Below, in pieces: positions 61,190 to 64,000 of a stretch of DNA of 64,000 nucleotides. This DNA comes from Cristatella mucedo (taxonomy: Eukaryota > Bryozoa > Phylactolaemata > Cristatellidae), in contig WPIO01000055.1 of the NCBI GenBank assembly GCA_009760855.2, forward strand, positions 2,092,501-2,156,500. The letters run 5' to 3'. How positions within the stretch are numbered: position 1 is the stretch's first letter; every line of letters starts with the position of its first letter. The notes under the pieces are model-generated. The model searched no databases. It had not been told where the DNA came from and saw nothing but the letters and a program-made list of their open reading frames with translations. The position numbers and the translations under genes are program-made.

Positions 61190-61335
61190 CATGTACATGC
61201 CGCCTCTAACTATGTTATGTCTGTCGTCCTTGAGCACGCTACCACTAATCATTCAACCACGCTTCGTTTTCAGTTTATCTAAAGAGAGTAAGTTCTCTGA
61301 GACCTCTATGCAAATATATTATTCTTATTATTATC
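61190..61335 (+). repeat. LINE A 3' end, diverged
   Basis: catgccgcctctaactatgttatg...gagcacgctaccactaatcattcaacc...agagagtaagttctctgagacctctatgcaaat with ATT-like repeats. Confidence 0.7.
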
Positions 61336-62001
61336 CTTATTATGTTGCGCTACCGCGGTGTGCCGAAGTGCTCAGGAATTTACTTGCAGAGCCGTCTCCG
61401 AAACGACTCAGTGTTTCATCAGCACCGACGTCAGTCCGGTTTTATGGAGAACAAAGGTAATTGCTGCATAAGTGGGCTAGCCTTGTCTTCTACGCACACC
61501 GAAGGCGAACGCTTCTTAGCTGCCCCATTGGCGTATGGTTGACGAGTTTTACGCGCCCCGCAGGCTACCGCTTGGAATGTGACGAAGAAGAGGCCGGGGC
61601 GACGTCGCCGCGCGGAGTGTACCGCCGGTCGGAGGGAGCCGTTGCCGTCGAGGAAAAGCCGCAAGTCGCCGCCAACGGCCAAGCGCACGAGAAGGCTCGC
61701 GCGGCCCCGGTGGCGGGGCCGCAAGGAGCAGCAGCAGCAGCAGGAGGAGGAGGAGGAGGAGGAGGAGGAGGAGGAGGAGGCCATCCGATGTACGCGTCGC
61801 GTCGCCACGCCGCCGCGTCGTGCGCGCACTCCCCTCGGCGTGAGCGGCGCGAAGCTGACCTTCAAGTTTCAGGAGCCTCGCTCGCTGTCGCGATTCGCGA
61901 TCGCCTCGCCGCTGAGCCGATGGGCGCATTTCGCCGGTCCCGCCGATCGGCTGCAGGCTGCTTTTCGCGTTCAACTTCCTGCCGCCATTCTTCTTTCGCA
62001 G
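61336..62001. other. Upstream of the first recognisable ABCB exon
   Basis: Includes (GCA)n then (GGA)n at 61,726-61,780. Acceptor-like cgcgccccgcag at 61,552-61,563 opens a frame reading DEEEAGATSP...VEEKPQVAANG, which could be an N-terminal ABCB exon, but low complexity prevents a call. Confidence 0.35.
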
Positions 62002-62044
62002 AAAGAAGCGGGTCTACGAGAAGAAAGTCAGCTTCTTCGGTCTC
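62002..62044 (+). CDS. Abcb1-like: ABCB transporter, small N-terminal exon
   Basis: Acceptor ccattcttctttcgcag and donor GGTCTC|gtaagt bound 43 bp reading KKRVYEKKVSFFGL. It joins in phase 0 to FRFADS of the next exon, giving the VSFF-LFRFAD sequence that ends the cytosolic N-terminus of P-glycoproteins. The exon opens in phase 2, so at least one further 5' exon with the start codon exists. Confidence 0.72.
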
Positions 62045-62569
62045 GTAAGTGAGAGCGCTCTCGCTCAACTTCCTTCCGCTCTCAACTTCCTTCCGCTCCG
62101 CAAATGCGGGCGACAGCCGCACGGTCGAACGTGTGGCTGCTGGTACGCGTACTCCTTCAGATTATCGTAGCCAAAATCAGAAGCCTCTCGCGGCCGTAAA
62201 AAGTCTTCGGTAGCCACCATCCGGATCCGAAGCGTCGTGCGCGCACAACGGCAACTGCAACCCGAGTACAGCGCAACGGCCGCGCGGCGTGACGCGAGTG
62301 CTAGTGGCGTTTTGCAGCAGCCCGGGCTCCCGTGCACCAGAAAGCATGTGAAGTTCAAAGCCAAGCGACCCGGGTATTAGTTTGGCGTCGTCGGCTACGC
62401 TTGTTTAAGCAGGATATCTTAACTGTCATTAAACCTTAGTCATTGACACTTTTGCAAGGGGTTTGGTTTGTATCTGGATAGAGATTTAATTTTCCCATAC
62501 CGTTATTCAGACAATCTCGAATAACTGTCGTTTATGTATCATTATAATACTCTAAAGGTATATCGAAGC

Positions 62570-63180
62570 TGCTTTGGTAGATCTTTGCAGCGAATCGTCA
62601 GCTGGTGCAAAGCTCCGCAGCTAGGCTTGTCTGCTGTGAGAGTCGCAGTTGCCACATTATACCACTTCTAGCTGACCTGCACTGGCTCCCAGTCAAGCAA
62701 CGGATTGCTTTCAAGGTTTTGTCGCTCACTTTTAGGTCCCGTCATTCTTTGGCTCCAGCCTATCTCTCAGAGATGCTCCCCCATCTAGCCAAGCACCGTA
62801 CCACCCGCTTTTCGGAATCCAACAGTCTACAAATACCGCATACAAACCTCAAAACCTTTGGAGATTGTGTCTTTAGTTCGTATGCTCCTAAAGTCTGGAA
62901 CTAACTTTTGACTGGCATCATGACATACCTGAATTGACCACATTTAAAAAGAAGCTAAACGAGCACCTATTTATCTCAGAATTTAGTGGGTCAATGTGGT
63001 TCGTCATTTGTGTGGCTATGCGTGCTTACACAAACCGTACCTGCATGCTGACATTATGCATGCCACCTCTCACCACGTTATGGTGATTGTCATTGAGCAT
63101 GCTACCACTAACCATTCGATCATGCCTTTTCTTTGATCGCTATGAAGTGATTGTTAGCAACAATAATATTATTCTTATTA
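62570..63180 (+). mobile_element. LINE A copy in an ABCB intron
   Basis: A 99-codon frame (62,605-62,904) reads SAARLVCCESRSCHIIPLL, HWLPVKQRIAFKVLSLTFRS and APKVWN. The 3' UTR follows and ends near 63,175 in ATT-like repeats. The usual tail is degraded. Confidence 0.82.
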
Positions 63181-63658
63181 CAACACGGATCAAAGATTTA
63201 AGAAAAAAATTGACAGATCTTGCTGATTGACTAAACACATTGTGCTACTTGCGAAACGGCGCAAAGGAGTAATAATTGGTAACCAAAAAATGGGTCAGCT
63301 GATCAACCCGATTTCGATGGAGGTGTTTCTCGCTCGCCGCAGGCCCTGACGTTTATGGGTCGCAAAGGCTAGTTGATGGCTAATTTGGCAAGATAAAAGT
63401 TGGTAGCATTTAAAAAGCAAGTGCAACGCAAGTGCACAAGCTGCTTTAGCATGCATTGAGGCAGAAGCAGCAAACTTAAGCCAATGTTAAATGCGTTGAC
63501 GCCAACACCGCCAGCCTACACGCGACTGTAATGCACGTTTACGCTGGTGCAGCAGCCTAGAAACTGAAGCTTTGGCGTTTCGCTCGTCGTAAGACGCAAA
63601 GAGTGCTGGAGACAATCTCTTCGTAATTGATTAGGTGTAACAAAATAATTCGTTTTAG

Positions 63659-63891
63659 TTCCGTTTCGCCGACAGCACGGACGTTTGCCTTATGCTAATG
63701 GGGACACTCGGTGCAATTTGCACTGGGGCAGCGACCCCGTTCAACTTATATCTATTCGGAAATATGATAACGAAATTTGTTTCTGTGGAGAGGAACCTGG
63801 AGCTGCAGAAGAATATTCAGGCGACGGCACAACTCCTAAACGCCGCAGGTGATGGGCCTAGATCATGTCTGAATAATTTTATTGAAAATGG
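63659..63891 (+). CDS. Abcb1-like: ABCB/P-glycoprotein-type transporter, first transmembrane exon (partial gene)
   Basis: Acceptor aattcgttttag and donor AATGG|gtaagt bound 233 bp. It begins FRFADSTDVCLMLMGTLG, continues with the first transmembrane helix (LMLMGTLGAICTGAATPFNL) and YLFGNMITKFV, then enters the large first extracellular loop. These are conserved landmarks of full-length ABCB transporters (plasma-membrane ATP-driven efflux pumps). It ends in phase 2; later exons lie beyond the window. The ATP-binding domains are not in view, so orthology to a particular ABCB member is inference. Confidence 0.85.
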
Positions 63892-64000
63892 GTAAGTAAA
63901 TTGTTAAGCGACACCTTTCAGATAAGGAAGTTTGCCAAACACAGGCCCTGGTTTAACAAGAGCACAGCGACCGAACTAGTGCACGCGCTTGTGACGTTCC

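Noticed and set aside
61461-62052. Poly-Gln/Glu protein as an independent gene
   Set aside because: Frames differ only by how the GCA/GGA repeat is read; the region is better viewed as upstream or N-terminal sequence of the ABCB gene, with the exon structure unresolved.

Overview
The window is metazoan nuclear DNA: spliced genes with GT/AG (and one probable GC/AG) introns, CpG-rich gene neighbourhoods in AT-richer flanks, very abundant microsatellites, and layered LINE, SINE and LTR retrotransposons. An Evx (even-skipped) homeobox gene places it in an animal, probably a bilaterian. The phylum cannot be fixed: the homeodomain is divergent. The Gmr1-like LTR element is a class first described in deuterostomes, which is a hint and not proof.

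Three genes can be read. Evx lies on the minus strand at about 1.6-6.5 kb in three exons whose splice phases agree (1, then 0), with an Eve-type C-terminal LFQPY Groucho motif. A TSSK-type (testis-specific serine) kinase lies on the minus strand at 8.7-21.5 kb in five exons that join in frame into a complete kinase. At the right edge the first recognisable exons of an ABCB/P-glycoprotein transporter begin on the plus strand (62.0 and 63.7 kb).

From about 13 kb onward most sequence is repeats. LINE A (CR1/L2-like, hairpin-like GCGCC...GGCGCTTTAT tail followed by ATT repeats) is present in many 5'-truncated copies. LINE B (same broad group, APE endonuclease plus RT) has longer copies at 30.7-33.3 and 52.9-56.4 kb. 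Two tRNA-derived SINE types occur, one sharing the LINE A tail. A complete LTR retrotransposon (42,376-47,605, TSD TATAC) sits inside a LINE A copy. It is Ty3/gypsy-like in sequence but has integrase before reverse transcriptase and a SCAN-like capsid, the signature of Gmr1-like elements, and is itself broken by two LINE A tails, one inside the RT YLDD box.

The most unusual structure is a 2.8-kb foldback element (22,066-24,847) made of diverged ~175-bp monomers facing outward from a centre, with 17-bp perfect ends, just upstream of the kinase gene. Others are a ~340-bp AT-rich palindrome at 14.8-15.1 kb, several perfect GC-rich hairpins with tiny loops (two adjacent at 49.0 kb, one inside Evx coding sequence), a ~320-bp CGG tract upstream of Evx, a 45-base poly-G run in a kinase intron, and four tandem 20-bp repeats carrying a CTCF-like core.
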